Shown here: in pieces, positions 1 through 10,877 of the stretch
How the letters are laid out: the number at the start of each line of letters is the position of its first letter
Numbering within the stretch: the first letter of the stretch is position 1
NCBI GenBank assembly: GCA_030407315.1
Contig: JALQPE010001970.1
Coordinates: forward strand, 1 to 64,000
Length of the DNA: 64,000 bases
DNA from: Asparagopsis taxiformis
Taxonomy: Eukaryota > Rhodophyta > Florideophyceae > Bonnemaisoniales > Bonnemaisoniaceae
Reading direction: 5' to 3'
Notes under the pieces: model-generated
What the model was told of the DNA's origin: nothing
Seen by the model: only the letters and a program-made list of their open reading frames with translations
The model's database searches: none
Made by a program: the position numbers and the translations under genes

Positions 1-147
1 TGTGTACCTAACAAAATTTCGGTTGTATTGTGTTATTATTTCAGCGATTGGCGTTCACGACCATTCTTCAAGCAACGTGAAACCTACCATCCACATCACT
101 CGAATACGTCAACGTCAACCATCTCTTTACTTTCCAACTCAACAACC

Positions 148-3100
148 ATGGCGGATACGCATTTCAGCAGTTTGTTTTCAACGGTTTGCGGCGATCAAGT
201 GAGCGCGTCAGCGGAGTCGCGCGGACTCAAGCGCGGTGTCGATGTCGACTTGTTTGCGGACGTGGACGGTGCGGCTGTGCATATTGGGACGGCTTCGGTG
301 AGCACTGCTGGTGGCGATGTTGGCCTTCCGCGCACGCTGCACAACCACAAGCTGCCGGAAACCGACGAGGCCGACTACATCGTCGTGCGCAACATTGCGA
401 CTAAGGACAAGTTCAAGGACCTCCCGTTCCCGTACATGTTTGATGGCGCCGAGGGACCGCCGGAGACGATGGGTGGAGCATACGCCGCGGCGTTTTACCC
501 TTGGGATACTCGGATGATGCGCCCCGCTGCGGAGGATGGCCCTAGCGACATTCGTACCCCTGCTGCAGCGTCAAACTTCAACGCAGCGACGAACCAGGCC
601 AGCTCGGGACGGATGCCCAGTACCGGTCCGGCAGGCGAAATCACTGGTTCGGGGGGTACGAAGCATCCAGCACGCTCCGTCCCGGTTTCGGGAGGCACGA
701 AGCGCCCTGCTCGCTCTGCAAGACCCTCCAGTGGAGGCACGAAGCACCCTGCTCGCTCCAACGTCACCGAAGCTACTACGCAGGACGTAACCGAAGTGGA
801 CGACGAACCGGAGGTGGCGGAAAGCATTCGTGAGCAGCAGGGGACGCAAATTACGGTGCCCAAGTTTGTGACGTCGGATTACGTCGGAGAAGGAGCGACT
901 GTGTTGGTGAGGCAGCTAGTGGAACCGGCCGTGACCCTTCGGGATGTGAAAGAAGACCACGTGGAGGACCTGCGCAACAATATGTTGGCTGTGGGGTATG
1001 TGAGCTCTTCGCGTATCACTGTGACGGTGCTGAGGTCGCAGAACACGCATCTGTCCGCCGACACGCGTCTGTTCCAGAATGGCAAATTCCATGCCAATGC
1101 GAACGTGACCGTGATCGACGGACTGCATCGTCTCAATGCTATGCATAGCATTGCCGATGACTTCACGCGCCTCACCCGTATGCACAGAACCAAGCTGCCA
1201 CAGGACGCAAACCGCTTGCGCTGGGTTACTCAGCCTCTGGATGTGTACTACCTTCGCCGCAAGGACGACAGTGATCTTCAGCCTCATGAGATCATCCACA
1301 AGAGTGCAGAGTCGAACCATACGACTGGGACGCAACTGACGGAGCGCTCCCTGGTTCGAATCTTGTCGTCCATCCAGCAGTTCATCCGTACGATTGCTGT
1401 TGCAAATAACGTGGAAAACGCTGGCGACTTGCGTGAGTCTGATGTCATCCGAACATTGTTCGAGGCGCAGTTCATGGGGATGATGAATTCAACGAACACG
1501 GCCCGGCGGTGGACGCGTTTGGCTATAGCAACGCTGAAGCATCCTGTTCTCGACGAAGTGTTGCGTGAGCTGAACAATTCCGAGCGCCGCAACGAGATTG
1601 GGATAACGCACCTGGACCACAAGATAGTGCGCGAGTTGCTGGAAGAAAACTTTGTCTTCGTCTTGCGTGGTCTTTCGGAGTACTTGAACCCTGCTCATGG
1701 TGGACGTCCGGATGGACGCTTTGACGTGAACGACTTCTATACATACGTCCGTCGCGTGACTGCAATAGCAAATTCTCTGTACGCTGCGTATGGGCGCCCA
1801 AAGAGTATTATGCGCAAGTCATTTCTGAGCACAGAGATGGCAATTGGGTCGGTTAAGCAGCCGAAGGAGTTGCAATGGCATCTCACCAATGCCATTGCAA
1901 TGTATAGAGGGGACGACCGGAGCAGTGAGGTTCGAATGCGACGGAGAACCACGCGTTTACAAGATTTGGAAACCAACTTGAAAGAGTTTTTCAATCCGAC
2001 ATTGAAGAAGAAGACTAAGGCTCGACGCAAACGCCGCCCTTCTGCTGCCAATGTGAGACTCACTCACAAGAAGCAGCGGAATGTCGAACATGAGCCTGCT
2101 TCGCATGGCATCCGCCGCCGTTCACAGCGACTTCGCTCGACGGGGAGCACACGCCTCGAGGAAGAAGAGCCGGTTGTGGTACAACAATCCGCCGGGGAAG
2201 AAGAGCAGGCCGTTGTTGATAAACCCACCGATCAAGAACAAGCCACTGTTTCCGGTGATGAGGGTGACGAAGACTCCGCCCGTTCCCCCGATTCTGCCGT
2301 TGAGATTGTCCCCCAAGATAACCAACGTGCTGGTGCGACTCCCTCCAACCAAGAATCTGTCCATACCGCTTCGGACGAGGAAGACAAACAGGGTGCAGAC
2401 GTGGGCCAAGTCGAAAGCAAGGGGGTCCGCGAAGTGACAATTACATTCACTGTTCCGGAAGGAGTGGAAGTCGATGAAGACGGTTACATCGTTCGTGACT
2501 CTCCATCTGAACACGACCTCCTGTTCGACGACCGGATGCCATCTCTTCCCGACGATTTCGAAGTCAAAGACCGAGCTGAAGGGCATCATCTGGCGCAGCG
2601 TCCCGCGGACGTCATCGCATCGGTGAGGGTTGGCTGTCTGCCCCCGATTGAGCTCAGGTTGTTATTGGAGAGTGTGGAAATCGATGAGGAGGGCAGAGAG
2701 GTGAGGTATTTGAAACAAGTGGCGATGGACCCTGTGTTTGAGGGGCTGCATATTCCGGAACAACATCGGGCTCGTCATCTTGTTTTCGAGATCGACACCA
2801 TCTATCCGATGTTTTTCGCAGCGTGGAAGATGGCTGCCAAGGCGATGTGTGAGCCTACATCGACGTTTCTACCCTCGAGGCTGGACTTCGCCCAGGTTGC
2901 GCGAATGTCTACAAGCTGGAAGGATTCGTATGAGGCCGGCACTGGTATGGCGTACTTCCACAATTGCCGAACGGAAATCAACGAGCGAGGGTATACGGTG
3001 ATGCACAATTTCGCGGATGTAAGCTACCTCGATGCGTCGGACAAGTTCCCATTTGACTTGGGTCTCATGGAAGAAATTCCTAACCAGGAATTGTTTCGGT

Positions 3101-4104
3101 ACTTTTTGGGAACGTGGGAGGGGGAGGAGGTGCACAAGGACCCTGGGAACCGGCAGCTGTGGAGTCCCATTGTCAATACTGGGGACGATGAAACAGATGA
3201 GAAGAACCGGAATGAGGGGAGGGCTCGCTTCACGTCTACGCGCCACTGCCTGGTTGACTATGCCGAGAACGATGAGACGCATATCGACCGGTTCAAGTTT
3301 GTGACGCGGCGAGCCCTGCTGGATGTGTGGTTGGGAATCCTTGTCCGGCTGATAGGGCTGGAGGAGTGCGGTTTACCGGGAGAAAAACTTGTCATGCCGG
3401 CATCTGGGGGACGGTTTTTGATAACGGGAAAGGGGTGTCCTCGGCAGGTCCCACACAATGATTTCCCTGTTCCTCCTCGCGACCGCAAAGATCAACTTCC
3501 GGGTTACTTTGTTATTGCCAACGGAGATGACCCATTCCCTATCTGGGTGTGTCCAGGGTCCCACAAGTACGTCTTTTCCAAAGCGCTGGAATTAGATATG
3601 TACGCCAAGACGATGAAGCTGAAGAAGGTAATCGTTCCGCCACGTTCAGTCTTCATCGGTCACGGCCATGTACAACATGCCGGGGCAGGGCATGTCGACA
3701 GAGTTGTGTCACACACGACAACGAGGTATCACACGTATTTCAGGAATGCGTCGTATCCGATTCCCGACAATGTTTCGTTTGGTTTCATCAGGCGGTTGGG
3801 ATTCGAAGAAGAAGTAATCGCCAATGCTCCGCGCCGGTCTGCCAGGCAAAGTCAACCGGCACCTGTCAATGTTCGCCACAAGACAGTTGTTCCCATCCCG
3901 GTCAAGAAAGATCGTAGGCCGAAGACAGGGCAACTCGGAATCATGCGGATGAAGACGACAGAAGCTCCCAAGAAGAGAACCCTCACACCGGGTCAAAAAT
4001 TCTTCTTGAGCTATTCAACTCCACAGTTGCCGATAACGCCTATTCTGCCGGGAGATCCTGAATATAGTGAGGACGAAGAGGAAGAACAATTTTCCGACGG
4101 CTAG
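148..4104 (+). CDS. Large protein with ParB-like centre and C-terminal 2OG-Fe(II) oxygenase-like domain
   Basis: The protein has 1318 residues. The frame is open from position 28, but the ATG at 148 in the context ACCATGG is the best start. Residues about 168-206 hold three copies of a SGGTK(H/R)PARS motif. Residues about 239-360 look like a ParB/sulfiredoxin-type fold, with V-I-D-G-L-H-R at 322-328. A basic stretch near 619-643 could be a nuclear signal, and an acidic linker follows (about 670-735). The C-terminal part (about 940-1215) resembles phytanoyl-CoA-dioxygenase-like proteins. It has an E-x-G-Y-x-V start, a metal-binding H1103-x-D1105 pair, a distal H1177 and R1193, which could hold 2-oxoglutarate. 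The domain names are my reading of motifs, not search results. A DNA or chromatin-related oxygenase is one inference; the substrate is unknown. No frameshift or stop is seen, so it is probably a live gene. Confidence 0.75.
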   Translation: MADTHFSSLFSTVCGDQVSASAESRGLKRGVDVDLFADVDGAAVHIGTASVSTAGGDVGLPRTLHNHKLPETDEADYIVVRNIATKDKFKDLPFPYMFDGAEGPPETMGGAYAAAFYPWDTRMMRPAAEDGPSDIRTPAAASNFNAATNQASSGRMPSTGPAGEITGSGGTKHPARSVPVSGGTKRPARSARPSSGGTKHPARSNVTEATTQDVTEVDDEPEVAESIREQQGTQITVPKFVTSDYVGEGATVLVRQLVEPAVTLRDVKEDHVEDLRNNMLAVGYVSSSRITVTVLRSQNTHLSADTRLFQNGKFHANANVTVIDGLHRLNAMHSIADDFTRLTRMHRTKLPQDANRLRWVTQPLDVYYLRRKDDSDLQPHEIIHKSAESNHTTGTQLTERSLVRILSSIQQFIRTIAVANNVENAGDLRESDVIRTLFEAQFMGMMNSTNTARRWTRLAIATLKHPVLDEVLRELNNSERRNEIGITHLDHKIVRELLEENFVFVLRGLSEYLNPAHGGRPDGRFDVNDFYTYVRRVTAIANSLYAAYGRPKSIMRKSFLSTEMAIGSVKQPKELQWHLTNAIAMYRGDDRSSEVRMRRRTTRLQDLETNLKEFFNPTLKKKTKARRKRRPSAANVRLTHKKQRNVEHEPASHGIRRRSQRLRSTGSTRLEEEEPVVVQQSAGEEEQAVVDKPTDQEQATVSGDEGDEDSARSPDSAVEIVPQDNQRAGATPSNQESVHTASDEEDKQGADVGQVESKGVREVTITFTVPEGVEVDEDGYIVRDSPSEHDLLFDDRMPSLPDDFEVKDRAEGHHLAQRPADVIASVRVGCLPPIELRLLLESVEIDEEGREVRYLKQVAMDPVFEGLHIPEQHRARHLVFEIDTIYPMFFAAWKMAAKAMCEPTSTFLPSRLDFAQVARMSTSWKDSYEAGTGMAYFHNCRTEINERGYTVMHNFADVSYLDASDKFPFDLGLMEEIPNQELFRYFLGTWEGEEVHKDPGNRQLWSPIVNTGDDETDEKNRNEGRARFTSTRHCLVDYAENDETHIDRFKFVTRRALLDVWLGILVRLIGLEECGLPGEKLVMPASGGRFLITGKGCPRQVPHNDFPVPPRDRKDQLPGYFVIANGDDPFPIWVCPGSHKYVFSKALELDMYAKTMKLKKVIVPPRSVFIGHGHVQHAGAGHVDRVVSHTTTRYHTYFRNASYPIPDNVSFGFIRRLGFEEEVIANAPRRSARQSQPAPVNVRHKTVVPIPVKKDRRPKTGQLGIMRMKTTEAPKKRTLTPGQKFFLSYSTPQLPITPILPGDPEYSEDEEEEQFSDG

Positions 4105-4519
4105 ATAGCTTAACAACTACTACTTTGGTAAACAATTATCGAGAATATAATCATCTCCTTTATCACTTCCAATCTATGAACCTAGTATAATGTACTTCCG
4201 TTCCATGCTTTCAAACTAGATTGTCCATTCCCTCGTGGGTTGGAGCATGATTTCCAGGACGATTCCCTCACATCTCTAGACTCGATGGTCTATGGTAGAA
4301 ATAGCAGAACAATTGGGTTTGTACGTGCTTCATCGCCTACTTGCTTCCGGTAATGGGTGGACGTGCACGATACACGATCAACCTGAAATGGACGTCCGGT
4401 GGATGTCCAGCTCAGATGCATTGCTGGCCAGCCCAGAAACTCTACAATTCAGGGCAGAAAAAAATATTGCAAAAAACATCGATTTGGGCGGTCGATTGTG
4501 CCGTACGGCACACCCCCAT

Positions 4520-4553
4520 CTCAAAAACATGTTCACATGTGCATGTTTTTGAG
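4520..4553. other. Perfect 12-bp hairpin in repeat copy 1
   Basis: The arms CTCAAAAACATG and CATGTTTTTGAG flank a 10-base loop that contains the palindrome CACATGTG. The same hairpin recurs unchanged in copies 2 and 3. Confidence 0.85.
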
Positions 4554-4591
4554 AATAGCCCAAATTTTAATTCAAATCAGGGTGTCTAATT

Positions 4592-4736
4592 TGGCCACAA
4601 CGGCCCCAGGAACGGCCGCCGCCCCGAGCGGGGCCATCACTGGCTTCTGTAAGCACTAACTGTAAGCCAAAATCGCGTCTTACGAAGGTTCGATTCCAGG
4701 CTTGAAGCCTAAGTTATGCTTGGGTTACATCTTTTT
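4592..4736 (+). ncRNA. Possible Pol III-type module (SINE-like) in repeat copy 1
   Basis: An exact B-box consensus GGTTCGATTCC lies at 4687-4697. An imperfect A-box-like TGGCCACAACGG lies at 4592-4603, and a T5 run, the usual Pol III stop, lies at 4732-4736. The bases around the B box do not form a proper T stem, so this is not an intact tRNA. A tRNA-derived SINE relic is the best guess; chance is a real alternative. Confidence 0.3.
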
Positions 4737-5017
4737 CCCTGTTTCATCATGGTCCCGCCTTACTCCCTCAACACAAACACTACTCACCTATCACGTTACT
4801 CATATTCCGTGTACTTTGTATTAGTAGTGAACCCGCTGGCTTAGTTTCTGCAATGCGTGGATGTAGGCAGCACACGACCAACCTGAAATGGACGTCCGGT
4901 GGATGTCCAGCTCAGATGCATGCTGGCCAGCCCAGAAATTCTAAATTTCGGGCACAAAAAAATATTGCAAAAAACATCGATTTGGGCGGTCGATTGTGCC
5001 GTACGGCACACCCCCAT

Positions 5018-5051
5018 CTCAAAAACATGTTCACATGTGCATGTTTTTGAG
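5018..5051. other. Perfect 12-bp hairpin in repeat copy 2
   Basis: The sequence and loop are identical to the hairpin of copy 1. Confidence 0.85.
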
Positions 5052-5089
5052 AATAGCCCAAATTTTAATTCAAATCAGGGTGTCTAATT

Positions 5090-5235
5090 TGGCCACAACG
5101 GCCCCAGGAACCGGCCGCCGCCCCGAGCGGGGCCATCACTGGCTTCTGTAAGCACTAACTGTAAGCCAAAATCGCGTCTTACGAAGGTTCGATTCCAGGC
5201 TTGAAGCCTAAGTTATGCTTGGGTGACATCTTTTT
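5090..5235 (+). ncRNA. Possible Pol III-type module in repeat copy 2
   Basis: It has the same order of signals as copy 1: A-box-like at 5090, exact B box at 5186-5196 and T5 at 5231-5235. In copy 3 the B box is mutated (GGGTCGATTTC) and the T5 run is gone. Confidence 0.3.
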
Positions 5236-5517
5236 CCCTGTTTCATCATGGTCCCGCCTTACTCCCTCAACACAAACACTACTCACCTATCACGTTACTC
5301 ATATTCCGTGTACTTTGTATTAGTAGTGAACCCGCTGGCTTAGTTTCTGCAATGCGTGGATGTAGGCAGCACACGACCAACCTGAAATGGACGTCCGGTG
5401 GATGTCCAGCTCAGATGCACTGCTGGCCAGCCCAGAAATTCTAAAATTTCGGGCACAAAAAATCTTGCAAAAATCAACGATTTGGGCGGTCGATTGTGCC
5501 GTACGGCACACCCCCAT

Positions 5518-5551
5518 CTCAAAAACATGTTCACATGTGCATGTTTTTGAG
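5518..5551. other. Perfect 12-bp hairpin in repeat copy 3
   Basis: It is identical to the hairpins of copies 1 and 2. The partial copy 4 lacks it. Confidence 0.85.
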
Positions 5552-5930
5552 AATAGCCCAAATTTTAATTCAAATCAGGGTGTCTAATTTGGCCACAACG
5601 GCCCCAGGAACCGACCGCCGGCCCCGATCGGGGGCTATCACTGGCGTCTGTAAGCACCAACTGTAAGCCGGAGCCGGCTGCCGCCCCGATCGGGGCTATC
5701 ACTGGCTTCTATTAGCACCAACTGTAAGCCAAAATCGCGTCTCACGAAGGGTCGATTTCAGGCTCAACACGTCAGGGAAAGGTCTTGGTCCTTGTTTCAT
5801 CATGGTCCCGCCCCACCCTCTCGCGACCAACCTGAAATGGACGTCCGGTGGATGTCCAGCTCGATTGCATTGCTGGCCAGCCCAGAAATTCTAAAATTTC
5901 CGAAAAATCAATTTGGTGGCCCAGCATCTC

Positions 5931-7200
5931 CTGTGCCGAAAATTCCCGCACTCACTTCTGATATACGTCTAGACTTGTTTCCCACTTGTACGCATCAGGG
6001 AAGGCGTCACGGAAGGTTGACACTACGCTACTTGTGTACCGCGTCGTCTGAAATAGCGAGTAGTGTTTGTTGTATAGTTGTGGAGTATGCGTCTAGTGGT
6101 TTGTAAAGCTTGCAGAACGGGATAGGGATGTGGGTGGCCCTATTTTATGAATACATGAGTACCAATATTCAGGGTTGACAAAGCGGAAAGGCATAGGCTC
6201 ATACATGTTTGAGATTGCATAGTAGAGAAAATATTTTCATCGAAATTTACATGGAGCTGATGGAGGTTTTAAGGATGAGGTATGAGAGGAAGAAAATTCT
6301 TCTGTGGTATGAGGATGTGTTCTGTGGGGGGATGGAATCTTGGGATGGTACAGGGGGAGGTGGAAATGTACGGAGTGCGGGTTTAGAATGGATTGTGATT
6401 CGGAGAGGAGTGCCGACAAGCATATTATGGGGATTGGGGAGACGCTGCGGGGTGTTGGGGTAGTGAGGGCGGAGGAGGTGTTTAGGTGGGACCGTAGGAG
6501 GGTGCGGTTGAAGGCGCCGAGAGGAGGGGTTTTTAGGAAAGTGAGGAGAAAGAAGGGGAGGGGGTGGCGTCTGTTCTGGCTGTGGTGAGTGGGGATGTGA
6601 TGGAGAAGAAGGGGTTTATTGTATTTGGGAGGGAGGGGAGTGGGAGGAAGGGTGCGAAGTGGGGGTTGATATGTGTTTCAGAGCGGGGAGGTTTCTGGGG
6701 ATACGGCGGGGGAGCCACCCCGCAGTGCGGGAGCGTGGGCCGGTGGTGGTGGTGTATACGGTATCGAAGATGCGGATGGCGTGGGGGCATGGAGCAGCTG
6801 AGGGAGGGAGGGGTGGAGCAGGTCGGGTACGGGATGGGGAGTGAGAGGTTTTGGAAGAGTAAGCTGCAGGGGAAGTTTGTGTAGAGGGCGAAGGAGAGGG
6901 GTTGAGGGTAGAGGAGAGAGGGTACTGAAGAACAATACGTTTCAAAGGTGATGGGGGAGAGCATGGTCGAGGAGATAGGGGGTTTTTGCCCTATTCTGAG
7001 GTAGTATGAGGACTGGTTATACGAAATCTGTACGGTAGAGCAGAAAAGTAGGTATGGAATGGAGGTGTGCACCGTGGAAGCGGGGATAGGTATCTGAAAA
7101 TGCGTGCTAGAGTGGTATTGGGGGTGTTTGAGGTACAGTACGGGGGAGGTGAGCACCAACAGGAAGGGGTGTGAGCGAGAGGATGAAAAAATTAAAGACG
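5931..7200. other. Unassigned stretch, strongly purine-rich on the plus strand
   Basis: About 6230-7200 is dominated by G and A on the plus strand. This leaves long open frames of low complexity on both strands, rich in Ser, Pro and His on the minus strand and in Gly and Arg on the plus strand. No domain, motif or codon pattern supports a gene. No LTR, PBS or tRNA was seen. Confidence 0.5.
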
Positions 7201-7243
7201 AAATTGGAGTCGACCGACAAGGAAAAATAGAGTGGTCGCCGTG

Positions 7244-7517
7244 ATGGATGCGGACATCCATGTCGAGCACGGCGGCAGAAATTTCTGGGGTCGAAATTTT
7301 TGATTTCTGAACCGGCGCCCGTCCTAGGTGGACATAGACATGGCGGAAGTCCATCCCGAGGGGGACATCCGTGGTACTAGAAACATTGAATGTCGCCCTA
7401 GTAATACTAGACGTACTAGACCGCATGGACGTCCAGTTCTAGGCGGACATCCAAAAATACTGGAGAACATGGACGTCCGCCTAGTAATACTAGGTGTACT
7501 AGAGGTTGTGGACGTCC
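7244..7517. repeat. Cluster of GGACGTCC-type palindromes with a partial internal duplication
   Basis: GGACGTCC occurs at 7427-7434, 7471-7478 and 7510-7517. GGACATCC variants lie near 7251, 7365 and 7445. A block with CCTAGTAATACTAG followed by GTACTAGA occurs twice (about 7397 and 7480), each time leading into a GGACGTCC. The same palindrome marks each unit of the tandem repeat at 4340-5930 (4390, 4890, 5389, 5839), so the two regions may be related. It directly abuts the truncated Copia-1. Confidence 0.55.
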
Positions 7518-7550
7518 GCGTCCATTTCCGAGAACACAGACGTATATGTT

Positions 7551-10500
7551 GTTGACAATAAACCGCCAGGATTCCCTCCCCTACCAAAAGTGTGCAACAA
7601 CACCACGCCAACCTCTGCTCGCTCGCGCAGCAATCCTCCCGTCACGGCATCAACACGCTCCCGCTCTCAACAGCGAAACACATCCACCACGCACCGCAGC
7701 GGACAACAGCCTCCTCCCGACGCACCATCTCAAAACACAAGATCCAAAAAGCAAACGCCCAAGTGGGATAGACCATGGCGCACTTCCACTCCTAGCCCCA
7801 AGTCGAAGGAAACATCTACACAGGTGGCCATAACACCTAACAAACCAAAAAACAAGCAGCGCCACAGACCGGCCCCACGCCTCCAAACCCAAGCGACTCC
7901 GAAACACCACAACACTACACCATCACATCGGAGCACCACCCACGCCACACCTGCAAAATCCACAACGGGTGTAAACAAAACCACAAGCACGAAAGAAACT
8001 GCTCTCCTCTTAACTTTCTACAAACTCACCCAGCACCCCAAATCACCATCCCCCAACCTGGAACCAACACTCCCATACGACAAACCACGGATCCGCGACC
8101 CCCTCTACAACCCAAACCCTGACGACACAACAAATACTGCACACGACCTCCACCTCCAACTTGGTCACCCAAACCCACAAACCATGCGCCGCATGTGCCG
8201 CCACAAACACATACCTGCACTCGCACCATATCAGCATCTCGTCATTCCTGACATGACATGCAGTGCATGTGCGATCGCCAAAATCAAATCTGCTCCACAC
8301 AAGCCCACGACACACAGGCACCATATCGGGAATCACATATCCTCTGACGTCTGTGGACCCATGTCCACCACGTCATCCCAAGGCAGCCGCTACTTTGTCA
8401 CATTCATTGACACCAAGACACGTTTCGTAACCGTCTACTTCCTACACAATCGTGCCGCCATACCGGACGTAACAATTCGACGCATGGAATACATCCACAC
8501 CGCGCACGGAAAATACCCCCGCTTCTTCCGATCAGACAGCGCGCGCGAATACACATCATCCACACTACAGAAAGCGCTGTCAGCCAGAGGAATTACACAC
8601 ATTACAACAGCGCCTTACACGCCGCAACAGAACAGTCTGGCTGAACGGATCAACTTAACATTAATGGACACAGTCCGCGCCAACCTCACCCACAGCAACC
8701 TCTCCGACAAGAACTGGCAGTTCGCACTGATGGACGCCGTATTCAAGCGCAACATCACGCTACACAGTACGACCAACAAAATACCATACACTGAATGGTA
8801 TGGGATGAAACCCAACATAAAACGGCTATTCGCATTCGGCCAAATCGGCCACATACCGATCCCCAACCCAACCACAAAACTGGAAGACCGCGGCACTCTC
8901 GTCCGATACCTGGCCGCAACGGACCAAGACAACATACTAGTTGCTAAAACCAAAACTAACCAAACCCTCAAAATCCCCGCGCTCGACTTCCACCCATACA
9001 CGACAATGACTGACCCCACCGCCACCACACCATTCGCATTCCACACAACGAAAGCCACCCCAAAACGCGGCAATGTCCCGCAACACATTACACCGCACAC
9101 ACCAGTCCCCCCGAACCACCGTCTCGCTCGCCAATATCCAGACGCCAATCTATGGTCAATAGCACACGACAGTGAACTTGGCAAAATTGACCAAATGCGA
9201 GCAATTGACTGGATCCCACGCTCTTTAACCCCGACCAAGTCCAAACCCATCCCACTTACAATGACATATCGATACAAGCGTGATGCCAACGGTCACATAG
9301 AAGAAAGAAAGGCACGGTGTGCTGTACGAGGCGACCTAATGAAACCAAACATGCACTTTGACCCCAACAACACTGCCACATTCGCCGCTGACAAAACCTC
9401 GATCCGACTATTACTAGCACATGCCGCCGCCCACCGCCTACACACAGAGCACATAGATATCTCATCCGCCTTCCTCCACGAGGAATTTAACCACTCCATA
9501 CCTGTATACGTCAAACAACACCCCTCCTTCGATGGCACATTTCGTCACGATGCCCACGTTGGGCACCTACGCGGAAACTTATACGGAACAAGACAAGCCG
9601 GCCGCATCTTCACCGATGGTATACGCCAATTCCTCCAATCTTTGGGGTACACACAAATACGATCCGACCCATGCCTCTTCCACAAGACCAACAAAACAGG
9701 CCAAACCATAATAGCCACTACTATCGACGACTTTCTTGTAAGTTCAACCAGTCCGCAGCTCATCTCAGAATTCTTCAGACTCCTCACAACCAAATACAAG
9801 GCAAAACGCCTCGGCAAACCCTCCAAGTACCTGAACTGGAAAATCGCACACCACCACAATGGGACACACATTTCCCAACCCCACATCATTGCATCTATCA
9901 TATCCAAGACCAAAATGGACGACGCTAAGCCAATCACACACCTATACTCTGATGGAATTGACCTCTCTCCTCCCAAAGATTCGGACGAAGAAGACACCAC
10001 CCCAGCCACAGTTTTTCGTGAGGCCTTAGGCGAGCTCCGATACTTGACGGACTCGACTCGCCCAGATATTCAATTCTACACAAATGCACTTGCCCGCGCC
10101 AACCACAGACCCACGACGCGTCACTGGAAACTACTCAAACGCTTAGTGCGCTTCCTCAAACACACCCCCAACACTGGAATCACCATGCCCAACAGTCCTA
10201 CATCTGAAACTCTTATCACATACACAGACGCAGACTTTGCGAATCACACCACCACTAGAAAATCGATATCTGGATCGGTACACACATTGTATGGCTCTCC
10301 CATCCATTGGACATCGCAACGACAATCACTAGTAGCCACAAGCACATGTGAAGCCGAAACCATCGCTGCATCAGAGGCTGTCCGCCAAGCCAATTGGCTC
10401 GGCGACCTCCTTAAAGAACTCCACATAATTAACCCTCAACAAGCGATCCTCACATATATAGACTCCCAGTCGGCTCTAACCATCGCAAAGAACAGCGCAC

Positions 10501-10877
10501 CAACCAAGAGACGAAAATTCATAGACATCCGACATCACCACCTCATGGACAATGTCCAGTCTGGTCGCATCAATTTACAATACCTTCCGTCCAACGCCAT
10601 GCTTGCAGACATTTTTACCAAACCACTAACCAAACAACCCTTCCAATCTCTAACAACCGCTCTGCGAATAATACCACCCACTACAACTAACACACCATCG
10701 CTCCCCGCCCCTCGGCGACAGGGGGAGTGTCAGGGCGCTAACTCACTCTACATGTCGCCCAGCGACGACTCGCTCACAGAACATCAGGGCGCTAACTCAT
10801 CGCACACAATAACTGCACCTTACACCAGAGACCATTACACTGACAACACGTCAGATCCGTCAAACAGTAGTATTTAA
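7551..10877 (+). pseudogene. Copia-1 pol fragment (integrase, reverse transcriptase, RNase H)
   Basis: The frame is open for about 1100 codons without an internal stop but has no start codon near its 5' end; the first ATG is about 220 codons in. The first 200 residues are low complexity (Ser, Thr, Pro, Arg, Gln). Then come a GAG-pre-integrase H-H-C-C finger (about 8140-8290) and an integrase core with D near 8346, D near 8537 and E near 8643. Next is reverse transcriptase with I-D-D-F (about 9723) in place of the usual Y-V-D-D, and RNase H with a Y-I-D-S-Q-S-A motif, ending A-D-I-F-T-K-P-L. Gag and the aspartic protease are missing, so the copy cannot move by itself. The coding frame runs through the purine tract into the LTR, as in Copia-2. 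Confidence 0.8.

Larger units (their letters stand above)
4340..5930. repeat. Tandem repeat, ~500-bp unit, three copies plus a partial fourth
   Basis: The landmark ACCTGAAATGGACGTCC starts at 4381, 4881, 5380 and 5830, so the spacing is 500, 499 and 450 bases. Copies 1-3 share the block, a 12-bp-stem hairpin, a GC-rich palindrome (GCCCCG-AG-CGGGGC), a tRNA-like B box and a T5 run. Copy 3 has an internal duplication of the GC-rich/CACTGGC module (about 5610-5720). Copy 4 stops at about 5930. Short frames inside are repeated with the DNA and show no protein family, so the unit is non-coding. A non-autonomous mobile element or a satellite is possible. Confidence 0.85.

Noticed and set aside
4687..4697. 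Intact tRNA gene at the B box
   Set aside because: The flanking bases do not pair as a T stem and no acceptor stem was found; kept only as a weak SINE-like module.
4340..5930. CRISPR array
   Set aside because: The unit is 500 bp with near-identical content and no short spacers, in a eukaryotic setting.
6533..7426. A 297-codon minus-strand frame
   Set aside because: It is low complexity (Ser, Pro, His), arises from the purine-rich plus strand and runs into the GGACGTCC repeats; there is no domain.
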